Source: Adlercreutzia hattorii (GTDB lineage Bacteria > Actinomycetota > Coriobacteriia > Coriobacteriales > Eggerthellaceae). From it: a DNA stretch of 64,000 nt. A program made the translations under genes and the position numbers. How positions within the stretch are numbered: position 1 is the first letter of the stretch; every line of letters starts with the position of its first letter. Below are positions 43,831 through 51,387 of the stretch, piece by piece. Below the pieces are notes generated by a model. It was not told the origin of the DNA. It did not search any database and worked only from the letters and a program-made list of their open reading frames with translations. The DNA lies in NCBI RefSeq assembly GCF_011405655.1, contig NZ_AP022829.1, forward strand, positions 2,217,001-2,281,000, written 5' to 3'.

Positions 43831-44838
43831 CTAGCGCAACGTAGCGTACATGACGGCCTTAATGGTGTGCATGCGATTTTCCGCTTCTTGGAAAACACGG
43901 GACTGCTCGGATTCGAACACCGCGTCCTCCACTTCCATCTCCGTCACGCCAAACTGCTCGGCAATCTCAGCGCCGATCGTCGTGTTCGTGTCATGGAACG
44001 AGGGGAGGCAGTGCATGAAAATTGCCCCGGGATTCGCCTTCGCCATAACCTCCTCAGTTACGCGGTAGGGCTCCAAAAGCGCAATGCGATCGCACCACAA
44101 ATCGGCCGACTGACCCATGCCGACCCACACATCGGTGTAAACGGCATCCACGCCCTGAATGCCCTCGTCGATATCGTCAGTCATGGTGAGGGTCGCCCCG
44201 CTTACCGCTGCCAATTCCTGGCAAGCTTTCCACAGCTCGGGACGGTACGTGCGATTGCCCGGAACGTCGGCCTGGGGCCCTACCTGCACAAAATCGATGC
44301 CGAGCTTGGCGCAAATAACCAAGAGAGACGAGGCGGTATTGCCCACCTGGCCGAAGAAGGCCAGCTTGCGGCCGCGCAGATCGTCCCCGAACTCCTCCCG
44401 CATGGTCAAAATATCGGCCAGAGCCTGGGTGGGGTGAAACTGGGCGGTAAGTCCGTTCCACACGGGAACGCCGGCATTCGCCGCTAAATCCTCCACGACC
44501 GACTGCTCAAAGCCGCGATACTCGATGCCGTCGTACATGCGGCCGAGCACGCGGGCGGTGTCCTCGATGGACTCCTTCTTGCCCATTTGGGAGGAACCGG
44601 GATCCAGGTAGGTCACGCCCATGCCGAGATCCATGGCGCCCACCTCGAAGGCGCAGCGGGTGCGCGTGGAGGTCTTCTCGAACAGCAGCACAATGTTCTT
44701 GCCCTCGAGGTAGCGGTGCGGGGTGCCGGCGCGCTTCACGTTCTTGAAGTCGCGAGAAAGGTCGAGCAGGTAATTGATTTGCTCGGGAGTGAAATCGAGC
44801 AACGTGAGAAAATTCTTCCCAGAGAGATTGAGCGGCAT
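43831..44838 (-). CDS. argF: Ornithine carbamoyltransferase (catabolic, arginine deiminase pathway)
   Basis: 335 residues. In the deiminase pathway it converts citrulline and phosphate to ornithine and carbamoyl phosphate. Motifs: carbamoyl-phosphate site KTSTRTRCAFEV, FHPTQALADILT, ornithine-site FMHCLPSFHD, and WVGMGQ. Full length. A catabolic role (arcB type) is inferred because it lies directly behind the arginine deiminase gene, with a 137-bp spacer holding strong hairpins. No carbamate kinase gene is in the window; that step must be encoded elsewhere. AAAGGGTGA precedes ATG 44838. Confidence 0.96.
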   Translation of the reverse strand: MPLNLSGKNFLTLLDFTPEQINYLLDLSRDFKNVKRAGTPHRYLEGKNIVLLFEKTSTRTRCAFEVGAMDLGMGVTYLDPGSSQMGKKESIEDTARVLGRMYDGIEYRGFEQSVVEDLAANAGVPVWNGLTAQFHPTQALADILTMREEFGDDLRGRKLAFFGQVGNTASSLLVICAKLGIDFVQVGPQADVPGNRTYRPELWKACQELAAVSGATLTMTDDIDEGIQGVDAVYTDVWVGMGQSADLWCDRIALLEPYRVTEEVMAKANPGAIFMHCLPSFHDTNTTIGAEIAEQFGVTEMEVEDAVFESEQSRVFQEAENRMHTIKAVMYATLR

Positions 44839-44908
44839 AGTGAATCACCCTTTCAGATTCTTCAATAGCGAAAGTCGAATTGTCGAACGGCGATAAGCCG
44901 AAATGGTC

Positions 44909-44959
44909 GGGGGCACACTCGGCGCAGCGCCGGCACAACGATCGCCCGATTGCGCCCCC
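44909..44959 (-). promoter_or_regulatory. Structured spacer between arginine deiminase and ornithine carbamoyltransferase
   Basis: GGGGGCACA (44909-44917) pairs with TGCGCCCCC (44951-44959) with one mismatch, enclosing a tight GGCGC-A-GCGCC hairpin (44921-44931). No T-run follows. It may be a processing or stability element that sets the ratio of the two enzymes. Confidence 0.45.
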
Positions 44960-44975
44960 GCTTCATCCGCACGCG

Positions 44976-46223
44976 CTAGATATCGGCGCGGGCGAAAGGC
45001 ATGGACATGCAGCGAGGGCCGCCGCGTCCACGGGAAAGCTCCTCGGAGGGCACCACGCACAGCTCGATGCCCGCCTTGTACAGCTCGTCGTTGGTCACGA
45101 CATTGCGCTCGTAGACGCACACCTTGCCCGGAGCGATAGCCAACGTGTTGGATCCGTCGTTCCATTGCTCGCGCGAAGCCTCGACCGGATCTCCCCCGCC
45201 GCACTCGATCAGCATGATGTCATCGACGCCCGTGGCCATTTGCAGGATGTCTTTCAGGGAGCCGTCCAGCTCGTCCACAGCCACCTCGCCCGCATTGTCG
45301 CCCTTGCGCAGACGATACGCATGCAACTCGTCGTACATACCCGGGTATACCGTGAACTTGTCGTAGTCGATCTGCGTGCACACCGTATCCAAGTGCATGG
45401 TCTCATAGCCGAAGGGGATCTTAATGGCGTACACCGTCTCGATGGCGGAAGGCTCCTCGCCCCAGAACAAGTTCTGAGCCAACGCATCGATCGCCGCAGC
45501 CTCAGTACGCTCCGAAATACCGACAGCCAAGGTAGTCTCGTTGATGTTCAGCACATCACCGCCCTCGATATGGGCCTCGCTATGGTTGTCGTACCAGAAC
45601 GGCGTTCCCGCAAAATCGGGATGATAGGTAAGGAAGGTCTTATAGAAGGGCACCTCGCGATTGCGCTGATTGTGGTACATGCGATGCAGCGCCACTCCCG
45701 TGCCGATGGAGGCAATGGGATCGCGGGAGAAATAGCTCGACGGCATCGAGAACACCACGAAGTCGTCGAATGCGAGGCCGTCTCCCTCCAAACGGGACAA
45801 CGTGAGCGGGCCGGTCGCCAGATCAAGCTCGTTCACACGCATGCCGGCAAGCGCCTTGTCCACCAACTCGCGATTGTTCTCAATAGCATCGAGCTTCTCG
45901 CGAACAAGGGGCACCAATGCCGGATCGGGAATGGGAGCCTGGACCATATATTCATCCAGAAACGCCGCGCGCGCCGCCGGGTTTACATCCATCGCCTCAG
46001 CCAGCAGCTCCTCCATATAGAGCACCTCGGCACCGGCATCGCGCAAAATGCCCGCGAAGACGTCATGCTCCTTTTGGGCGTATTCCAAATAGAAGGCATC
46101 GTGAATCCAGCATTTTTCAAACTCGGCTGCCTTCATATTGGCAAGCTCGCGTCCCGGTCGGTGCAGCACGACGCGCTGCAGGTTTCCAATTTCGCTCGTA
46201 ACGTGAATGGGCTTGTTCGCCAT
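44976..46223 (-). CDS. arcA: Arginine deiminase
   Basis: 415 residues. Hydrolyses L-arginine to citrulline and ammonia, the first step of the ATP-yielding deiminase pathway. All active-site elements are present: FSRDPIAS (Asp), HIEGGDV (Glu and His region), MHLDTVCTQID (catalytic His and Asp), EQWNDGSNTLAIAPG, and the nucleophilic cysteine in GRGGPRCMSMPF. Normal length. The YfcC-type carrier gene lies 106 bp upstream on the same strand, and the spacer has the palindrome TGCCCTAGGGCA close to the start. This intact enzyme serves as the reference for the altered homologue at 48015-49265. Confidence 0.97.
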   Translation of the reverse strand: MANKPIHVTSEIGNLQRVVLHRPGRELANMKAAEFEKCWIHDAFYLEYAQKEHDVFAGILRDAGAEVLYMEELLAEAMDVNPAARAAFLDEYMVQAPIPDPALVPLVREKLDAIENNRELVDKALAGMRVNELDLATGPLTLSRLEGDGLAFDDFVVFSMPSSYFSRDPIASIGTGVALHRMYHNQRNREVPFYKTFLTYHPDFAGTPFWYDNHSEAHIEGGDVLNINETTLAVGISERTEAAAIDALAQNLFWGEEPSAIETVYAIKIPFGYETMHLDTVCTQIDYDKFTVYPGMYDELHAYRLRKGDNAGEVAVDELDGSLKDILQMATGVDDIMLIECGGGDPVEASREQWNDGSNTLAIAPGKVCVYERNVVTNDELYKAGIELCVVPSEELSRGRGGPRCMSMPFARADI

Positions 46224-46239
46224 CTCTCGCTCCTTTCAC

Positions 46240-46251
46240 TGCCCTAGGGCA
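46240..46251. promoter_or_regulatory. 12-bp perfect palindrome before the arginine deiminase gene
   Basis: TGCCCTAGGGCA, 16 bp upstream of the start codon, just before the ribosome site. It could be an operator or a small leader hairpin. A longer hairpin (CGCGAGGCC ... GGCCCCGCG on the minus strand) lies further upstream in the same spacer. Confidence 0.35.
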
Positions 46252-46329
46252 ACATACTACTTTTCCAGATCGCGGGGCCACCGCATCCAACATTCGACGG
46301 CCTCGCGAAAAAGGTCGCTGCACCGCGGC

Positions 46330-47760
46330 CTACGCCACAGGCAGCATGGCCGACACCGTCGTGAAACCGATGCACACCACGCTCATGAGCAGCCACCATT
46401 TCCAACAAGTCTTCCACCACTGCTCGAGGCTGATTTTGCATACGGCAAGACCCGCAACAAGAATGGCGCTGGTGGGAGCTATGATGGTCATCATCGGCTC
46501 GGCCAGGCAAAGCGCCGTGACGGCTCCTTCGGGGTTAAGGCCCACCAGCTCCGTCAGCGGCCCGAAAATCGGCATGGTCAGCGCCGCCAAGCTGGAAGAG
46601 CTCGGCACCAAGATGGTCAGCAGGTTCTCCACCACGTAAAGGATGGTGGTGTATACCGCCGGCGCCACATCGGACAAACCTGTAGCCATGGCATTCAGGA
46701 TCGTATCGATGATCATGCCGTTATCGGCAATAACGAGCACGCCGCGGGCAAGGCCGATCACGATGGCCGAGAACGCGAAGTCCTTCAGGCCGACGACGAA
46801 CTCCTGGGCGATTTTCTGCTGAGAGAATCGCGCCACAATGCCCGAGATGAGGCCCATAGCAAGAAACACCGCAGACAGTTCGGTCATGTACCAACCCTGC
46901 GTGACAAGCCCCCACACGATAAGCGCCATGCCAGCAAGGAACACCACGAGAACCCACTTCTGAGCCATCGTGAACGGCGCGTCGTCATCTACGGTTCCCA
47001 TCTCCAGGCGCTTTTGCTTGTCGTCTTTGTAGGTGAGCGACAGCTCGGGATTCTTGCGAATCTTGCGCGCATAGAGAACAACCCAGCCGATGGAAAGCCC
47101 CACGATCACCACGAACATGATAGCGCGCAGCCAAAGCTGAGGATTGCCCGTGATGCCGATAACGCCCTGAGCGATGAGCACGCTGAAGGGGTTTACCGTC
47201 GAGGCGATGTAGCCTGCCTTCGCGCCGATGAACACGATCATGAACGCCGTGAGCGAATCGAAGCCCATGGCGATCATGATGGGCAGGAATATGGCGAAGA
47301 ACGGCAGGGTCTCCTCGGCCATGCCGAAGGTGGAGCCGCCGAGGGCGAACAGGAGCATGGCGATGGGGATAACCAGAATGTCCTTGCTCTTGAACCTCCT
47401 CACTACCCGGCGCATGCCGGCGTCGATGGCGCCGGTAGCCGTGATGATCTGGAACGCGCCACCGACGATGAACACGAAGGCCACCACCTCGGCCGCGGCC
47501 ATGATGCCCGCGATGGGCGCCTCCAGCACCGCTCCGGGACCCTGGCGCAGATCGACCTGCTTGCCCGTCTCGCCATCGACGAACGTCTTGTCCATCTGCT
47601 CGTAGGTACCCGCCACCGTCACCTCGCGCCCGTCGATCTCCGTCGTCGCGAACGTTCCCGACGGAACGACCCACGTCATGACCGCCACGATGATCATCAA
47701 GATAAAGATGATCGTGTAGGTATGCGGCACCTGGAACGTGCGCTTTGCCTTTTCCCTCAT
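46330..47760 (-). CDS. YfcC/ArcD-like carrier, probable arginine-ornithine antiporter
   Basis: 476 residues with about twelve hydrophobic segments. YfcC-family (C4-dicarboxylate anaerobic carrier-like) features: FQVPHTYTIIFILMIIVAVMTWVVPSG at the N-end, GGSTFGMAEETLPFF, STVNPFSVLIAQGV, LARGVLVIADNG, and LVPSSSSLAALTMPI. Several family members sit in arginine deiminase operons and exchange arginine for ornithine. That function is inferred here from position directly upstream of arcA. First gene of the carrier-deiminase-transferase operon, divergent from the deiminase-like gene at 48015. Confidence 0.88.
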   Translation of the reverse strand: MREKAKRTFQVPHTYTIIFILMIIVAVMTWVVPSGTFATTEIDGREVTVAGTYEQMDKTFVDGETGKQVDLRQGPGAVLEAPIAGIMAAAEVVAFVFIVGGAFQIITATGAIDAGMRRVVRRFKSKDILVIPIAMLLFALGGSTFGMAEETLPFFAIFLPIMIAMGFDSLTAFMIVFIGAKAGYIASTVNPFSVLIAQGVIGITGNPQLWLRAIMFVVIVGLSIGWVVLYARKIRKNPELSLTYKDDKQKRLEMGTVDDDAPFTMAQKWVLVVFLAGMALIVWGLVTQGWYMTELSAVFLAMGLISGIVARFSQQKIAQEFVVGLKDFAFSAIVIGLARGVLVIADNGMIIDTILNAMATGLSDVAPAVYTTILYVVENLLTILVPSSSSLAALTMPIFGPLTELVGLNPEGAVTALCLAEPMMTIIAPTSAILVAGLAVCKISLEQWWKTCWKWWLLMSVVCIGFTTVSAMLPVA

Positions 47761-47909
47761 TGCACCTCTCCTTTCTCACTCGCTGCGTGCGGGATTCGCG
47801 AGGCCATCATCGCGGGGCGACACCTCCCGTCCGGCCGTCGCATCGCAAGCGGGAACGCAGCTCGGAGAAGCGGCATCCGCAGTGACCTTTCCCGTCGCCT
47901 GAGCAGTAG

Positions 47910-47932
47910 AAGGTGACGTTAAAAGTCACTTT
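47910..47932. promoter_or_regulatory. Inverted repeat in the divergent arginine promoter region
   Basis: AAGGTGAC-GTTAAAA-GTCACTTT, with a run of T at 47931-47937. A further AGTGACCTTT lies at 47881-47890. It is placed between the arginine operon (minus) and the deiminase-like/XRE operon (plus), the natural site for a shared operator. The T-run also allows a terminator reading. Confidence 0.45.
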
Positions 47933-48014
47933 TTTTCCTCAGTGCCTTTTCTCAGGCTCGAAAATTCCCTATGCTTTGGAAGGACAACGAGAGAAGAAAC
48001 GGAGCGAAACAGCC

Positions 48015-49265
48015 ATGGATACCGTGCGAGTGAACAACGAAGTGGGCCGCCTCAAGCGAGTGCTCGTCCACCGGCCGGGCCCAGAGACGCGACGCTTCCC
48101 TCACGGGGAATTTGCTCTGGCCTTCCCCTTGCGGCCCACGAGCAGCGACTTCGATCTGGCACGGGCCCAGGACGAGCACGATGCCCTCACGGCGATCCTT
48201 CGCGCCGAAGGCGCCGAGGTTGTCGAGCTGACTGAGCTGGTCGGGGAGACCCTCGCCTTCGCGCCCGAGGCCAAAGACGAGCTGCTCGATCGCTTCCTGG
48301 CCAACTGCCGCATCGAGGGCTCCGAGCTGACCGAGGCGGCGACCCGGTACATGTCCGAGGCCGCTGACGCCGAGCAGTTCGTCACCCGCCTCTTCAACGG
48401 CATACGCTACGGCGACACCGACCTCGACGCCTCCGATCGCTTTCCGCTAGCCGCCCTCACCGACAGCGCTTTCGATCCCGATACCTTCCTCTCGAGCCCG
48501 CTGAACACGGCGTTTTTCACGCGCGACCCCTTAAGCGTGATCGGCGGCGGCATCAGTCTCAACCATATGTACTGGCACGACCGCAACCGCGAGGTAGACC
48601 TGCTCCAGACCGTCGCGGAGCATCACCCGTGCTTCGCGGACACGCCCCAATGGTTCGGCCACGACAGCTCTTTCCACCTGGAAGGCGGAGATATCGTCAA
48701 CTTGAGCGGGCACGCCGTGGCCATCGGGCTCTCGAGTCGCACGGAGAGCCTGGCCATCGACCGTCTGAGTCAGGGGCTGCTGTGGGGCGACGGGTCGTCT
48801 GTCACCGATGTGTACGTGATCGAAGTGCCCCAGAGCGGCAACCGCCTGCATCTGGACGCCTACCTCTCTCCCATCGACGGGGACACCTTTGTGGTGGATC
48901 CCCTCCTGGCCCGCGAGCCCCGCGTCTACCGCCTGCGGCGGGCCCGGCGGCGGGGCGGCGTGCGCATCGAGCCCTGTAGCGAGGGCCTCGCTCGTATCCT
49001 GGGGGCGGCCACGAGAGGCGGCCCGGTGCGGCTCATCGACTTCGGCGACGGCGGCGGCCCTATGGCCTTCGAGTACGGCAACGGAGCAGCGGGCATCCTG
49101 CCCCTTGCGCCCGGCAACCTCTGCGTGTGCGCGGAGAATCTCGCCGCCAACGAGGCGCTCGTCGATGCGGGCATGACCGTGCACCCAGTATCTATCCAGG
49201 AGATGACGGTCGGGTTCGGCGGTCCCAACAGCCTGTGTTTGCCCCTCGTGCGCGAGGATCTCTAG
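48015..49265 (+). CDS. Arginine-deiminase-like protein lacking the catalytic cysteine
   Basis: 416 residues, same length and fold elements as arginine deiminase: VNNEVGRLKRVLVHRPGPE at the N-end, FTRDPLS, HLEGGDI, LHLDAYLSPID (catalytic His and Asp kept). At the nucleophile the intact enzyme reads GRGGPRCMSMPF and this one GFGGPNSLCLPL: the Arg-Cys pair is replaced by Asn-Ser, with a Cys two positions later. The WNDGSNT loop is also lost (YGNGAAG). The protein is therefore probably inactive as a deiminase, or chemically altered. It is followed after four bases by an XRE/S24-like regulator, which suggests a sensory role. ATG 48015 gives an N-terminus aligned with ArcA. Confidence 0.9.
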   Translation: MDTVRVNNEVGRLKRVLVHRPGPETRRFPHGEFALAFPLRPTSSDFDLARAQDEHDALTAILRAEGAEVVELTELVGETLAFAPEAKDELLDRFLANCRIEGSELTEAATRYMSEAADAEQFVTRLFNGIRYGDTDLDASDRFPLAALTDSAFDPDTFLSSPLNTAFFTRDPLSVIGGGISLNHMYWHDRNREVDLLQTVAEHHPCFADTPQWFGHDSSFHLEGGDIVNLSGHAVAIGLSSRTESLAIDRLSQGLLWGDGSSVTDVYVIEVPQSGNRLHLDAYLSPIDGDTFVVDPLLAREPRVYRLRRARRRGGVRIEPCSEGLARILGAATRGGPVRLIDFGDGGGPMAFEYGNGAAGILPLAPGNLCVCAENLAANEALVDAGMTVHPVSIQEMTVGFGGPNSLCLPLVREDL

Positions 49266-49269
49266 CGTT

Positions 49270-49956
49270 GTGAGCATCGGCGAGAACATACGGCGCCTGC
49301 GCGAGCGGGAGGGACTGTCGCAGACCGCCTTCGCAGGCAGGCTCGGCGTCACCAAGGAGACGGTGGGCCGTTGGGAAAGCGGCCGCACCTTCCCCCGGCG
49401 CACCCATCTGGACAAGATGATCGCCGACTTCGCCGTCTGCGCTGACGACATCATGAGCGAGGAGCGCGGGCTGGGCACGGCGCCGAGTGCCCAGCCCGCA
49501 GACAACTGGCCGGGCCCGGAGACGCGAAACGACGGCACGGGTGCCGCTGAGGGGGCGGGAGATGCGATCCTTCCCGTGTACAAGACGGATCGCTCGGGCA
49601 ACGGCACGACGCTGCGCCATACCGGCTACGCCTGCGCGCCGTCCGACGTGGCGGCCCGTCACGTGGCCAGCATCTTCGTGCGCATGGACTATCGAGAGAT
49701 GACGCGCCTCTACCCCGTCGGCAGTCTCCTACTCGTCGACCAGCGGGCCCGGCCCTACAACGGGTGCACCGTCGTGGCTCTGGTGGACAACGCCACTATC
49801 GTCGTGCGCCGTTACACGGCGGGCAACAACACCGTCGTGCTTTCCTCATGGTCCTACGATGCACCCTCGCCCGACCTCATCCTAGACAAGCGCCGAGTGC
49901 GCATCATCGGCGTGGTGGTCTTCTTCCAGGCCAGCCACGACACGGAAGCGCTCTGA
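49270..49956 (+). CDS. XRE-type regulator with S24/LexA-like C-terminal domain
   Basis: 228 residues. The helix-turn-helix is clear at about 4-58 (IGENIRRLREREGLSQTAFAGRLGVTKETVGRWESGRTFP). A flexible linker follows, then a LexA/CI-like fold (MTRLYPVGSLLLVDQ, YNGCTVVALVD, RIIGVVVFF). The serine expected in the usual GDSM motif is replaced by MDYREM, so self-cleavage is unlikely. The start is GTG 49270, four bases after the stop of the deiminase-like gene. The two are surely co-expressed and divergent from the arginine operon, the obvious target. Confidence 0.88.
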   Translation: MSIGENIRRLREREGLSQTAFAGRLGVTKETVGRWESGRTFPRRTHLDKMIADFAVCADDIMSEERGLGTAPSAQPADNWPGPETRNDGTGAAEGAGDAILPVYKTDRSGNGTTLRHTGYACAPSDVAARHVASIFVRMDYREMTRLYPVGSLLLVDQRARPYNGCTVVALVDNATIVVRRYTAGNNTVVLSSWSYDAPSPDLILDKRRVRIIGVVVFFQASHDTEAL

Positions 49957-50001
49957 GCCGGCTTTCCGACTCCACGCAATCGCCCCCATGCGCACGATCT
50001 G

Positions 50002-50023
50002 CACTTTGTCAGTTTCGTCGCAA
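50002..50023. repeat. Fourth copy of the 22-bp CACTTT-TCA motif
   Basis: CACTTTGTCAGTTTCGTCGC+AA, 124 bp upstream of the second mutarotase gene. With the trailing GTG it forms CACTT ... AAGTG, a short inverted repeat. Confidence 0.7.
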
Positions 50024-50125
50024 GTGCCATGGGGACGCGCTTTTTCCCGGAGCAACGCGCTAGCATAGCCCCCAGAAAGCGCCCGCTGCATGCGGGCCCA
50101 ACCCCCTTCGCCCAAGGAGCACCCG

Positions 50126-50437
50126 ATGATCAAGACGTTCAAGATGAAGCTGTACCCCGGCATGGAAGAGGAGTACGAGCGGCGGCACAACGAGCTGTGG
50201 CCCGAGATGATCGACATGATCCACGCCCACGGCGGCCGCAACTACACCATCGCGCTGGACCCGGACACGCTGACGCTGTTCGGCTACATCGAGATCGACG
50301 ACCCCGAGCGGTGGGCCGCCGGCGCCGATACGGCCATCAACCGGAAGTGGTGGGACTTCATGGCCGACATCATGGAGACCAACGAGGACAACTCGCCGGT
50401 CTCGATGGACTTGCCCGTGCTCTTCCATTTGGACTAG
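50126..50437 (+). CDS. rhaM: L-rhamnose mutarotase family protein, copy 2
   Basis: 103 residues, differing from copy 1 at two positions only (Thr to Ile at residue 2, Ile to Met near the C-end). AAGGAGCACCCG leads into ATG 50126. The gene lies between the XRE regulator and thioesterase copy 2. The near-identical DNA tract (50042-50397) stops inside the gene; the final 39 bases carry about eight differences, nearly all silent, so the copies are old and a recent gene conversion has made most of the gene uniform. Confidence 0.9.
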   Translation: MIKTFKMKLYPGMEEEYERRHNELWPEMIDMIHAHGGRNYTIALDPDTLTLFGYIEIDDPERWAAGADTAINRKWWDFMADIMETNEDNSPVSMDLPVLFHLD

Positions 50438-50452
50438 CCTGTCGCGGGAAAT

Positions 50453-50593
50453 GGCCAAAAGAGGGCGGTTCTCGTAGCTCGCGCGCCACTCCGAAGCAGC
50501 CTCGAAGCCGTTTCGGTGCCGTTTTCCCAAGTCGCGCATTGTCGCTTTTCGGCGCGACCCGCTAAGAGGTACGAGAACCGCGTCGTTTTGGCC
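50453..50593. mobile_element. 141-bp inverted-repeat element, possibly MITE-like
   Basis: 24-bp ends: GGCCAAAAGAGGGCGGTTCT+CGTA (50453-50476), and 50570-50593, whose complement is GGCCAAAACGACGCGGTTCT+CGTA (19 of 24 identical). The inner 93 bp hold no ORF but have more weak dyad symmetry (CTCGCGCGCC / GGCGCGACC). The 15-mer GGCCAAAAGAGGGCG also recurs directly at 50590-50604. Only one element is seen in the window; an RNA hairpin or attenuator is the alternative. Confidence 0.45.
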
Positions 50594-50612
50594 AAAAGAG
50601 GGCGACCTTCAC

Positions 50613-50618
50613 TATAAT
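50613..50618 (+). promoter_or_regulatory. TATAAT -10 element of thioesterase copy 2
   Basis: Perfect TATAAT 42 bp before ATG 50661, at the right edge of the inverted-repeat element. The preceding bases match those at the copy 1 promoter (43196-43201). Confidence 0.5.
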
Positions 50619-50660
50619 GAGTGCTGGAACCTAAGCGAAACGGCGAAAGCGAGCGAAGAG

Positions 50661-51131
50661 ATGCACAGGCACACCCCCATAACCGTGCGGTACGGCGAGA
50701 CGGACATGATGGGGGTGGTCTACCACGCGAACTACCTGCTGTATTTCGAAGACGCCCGGGTGGACTTCTTGAACGCGCTCGGCTTCTCCTACAACGAGCG
50801 CCTTGAAGCGGCCGGCTACATGAGTCCCATCTACGATTTGGAAGTGCACTACAAGGCCCCGCTGCGCTACGGCGAGGCCGGCTTCGTGCGCACCTCGGTG
50901 GCGAAAAACCTGCCCATGCGCACTGTGTACCGCCAGCAGGTCTACCATGGCGACGATGCTGCGGGCACCGGTGCCGCGGGCGAGCCGCTTCTGCGCGAGG
51001 GCGCCACCCCGCTCGTGGACGCGCTCGTCACCGTCTGCGTGGTGGAGCGCGACACTTTCAAGCCGACAAGCCTGCGCCGCACCTTCCCCGACCTGTACGC
51101 CCACTACGAGAAGATCGCGGAAGAGGCATAA
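50661..51131 (+). CDS. YbgC/FadM-like hotdog acyl-CoA thioesterase, copy 2
   Basis: 156 residues. Same motifs as copy 1 (VRYGETDMMGVVYHANYLLYFEDAR, VHYKAPLRYGEAG, RTVYRQQVY, LVDALVTVCVVERDTFKP). Identity is very high at both ends, but the acidic loop between YRQQVY and LREGATPL is shorter by about 17 residues and unrelated in sequence. Predicted to hydrolyse small or medium acyl-CoA esters. The two copies lie 7.4 kb apart on the same strand, on either side of the arginine genes. Confidence 0.88.
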   Translation: MHRHTPITVRYGETDMMGVVYHANYLLYFEDARVDFLNALGFSYNERLEAAGYMSPIYDLEVHYKAPLRYGEAGFVRTSVAKNLPMRTVYRQQVYHGDDAAGTGAAGEPLLREGATPLVDALVTVCVVERDTFKPTSLRRTFPDLYAHYEKIAEEA

Positions 51132-51331
51132 GGCTACACCCGCGAAAGTGAACACCGATCGCGGATAGACGGCCGAAGCCGTCCTCTCCGGATGGGCGGC
51201 CGCATCGGCCTACGCGATTGCGGAGGGGCAGCCGAAGCCGCTCCCTGCGACCCGACGGCGGCACTGGGGGCGCAGCGGGGGCGCCGGCCTCAGTGCCAGC
51301 CAAAGCCATCTCTTCTACCGCTTGGCAAAAG

Positions 51332-51367
51332 TTGCAAAAGATGCAAAAATTGCAAAAGATGCAAAAA
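51332..51367. repeat. 18-bp tandem repeat directly before an AAA ATPase gene
   Basis: TTGCAAAAGATGCAAAAA occurs twice, perfectly and without gap (51332-51349, 51350-51367), with degenerate partial copies on both sides (TTGGCAAAAG, TTGTCAAGG). The ribosome site AAGGAGG begins six bases later. As 18 is divisible by three, the frame stays open through it, giving the spurious-looking AKDAKIAKDAKIVKEA. Confidence 0.85.
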
Positions 51368-51387
51368 TTGTCAAGGAGGCCTCTGAA

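Noticed and set aside
51322-51387. N-terminal extension of the AAA ATPase through the tandem repeat (AKDAKIAKDAKIVKEA)
   Set aside because: The repeat is DNA-driven, and a strong AAGGAGG stands at the right distance before ATG 51388. The extension lies upstream of that site.
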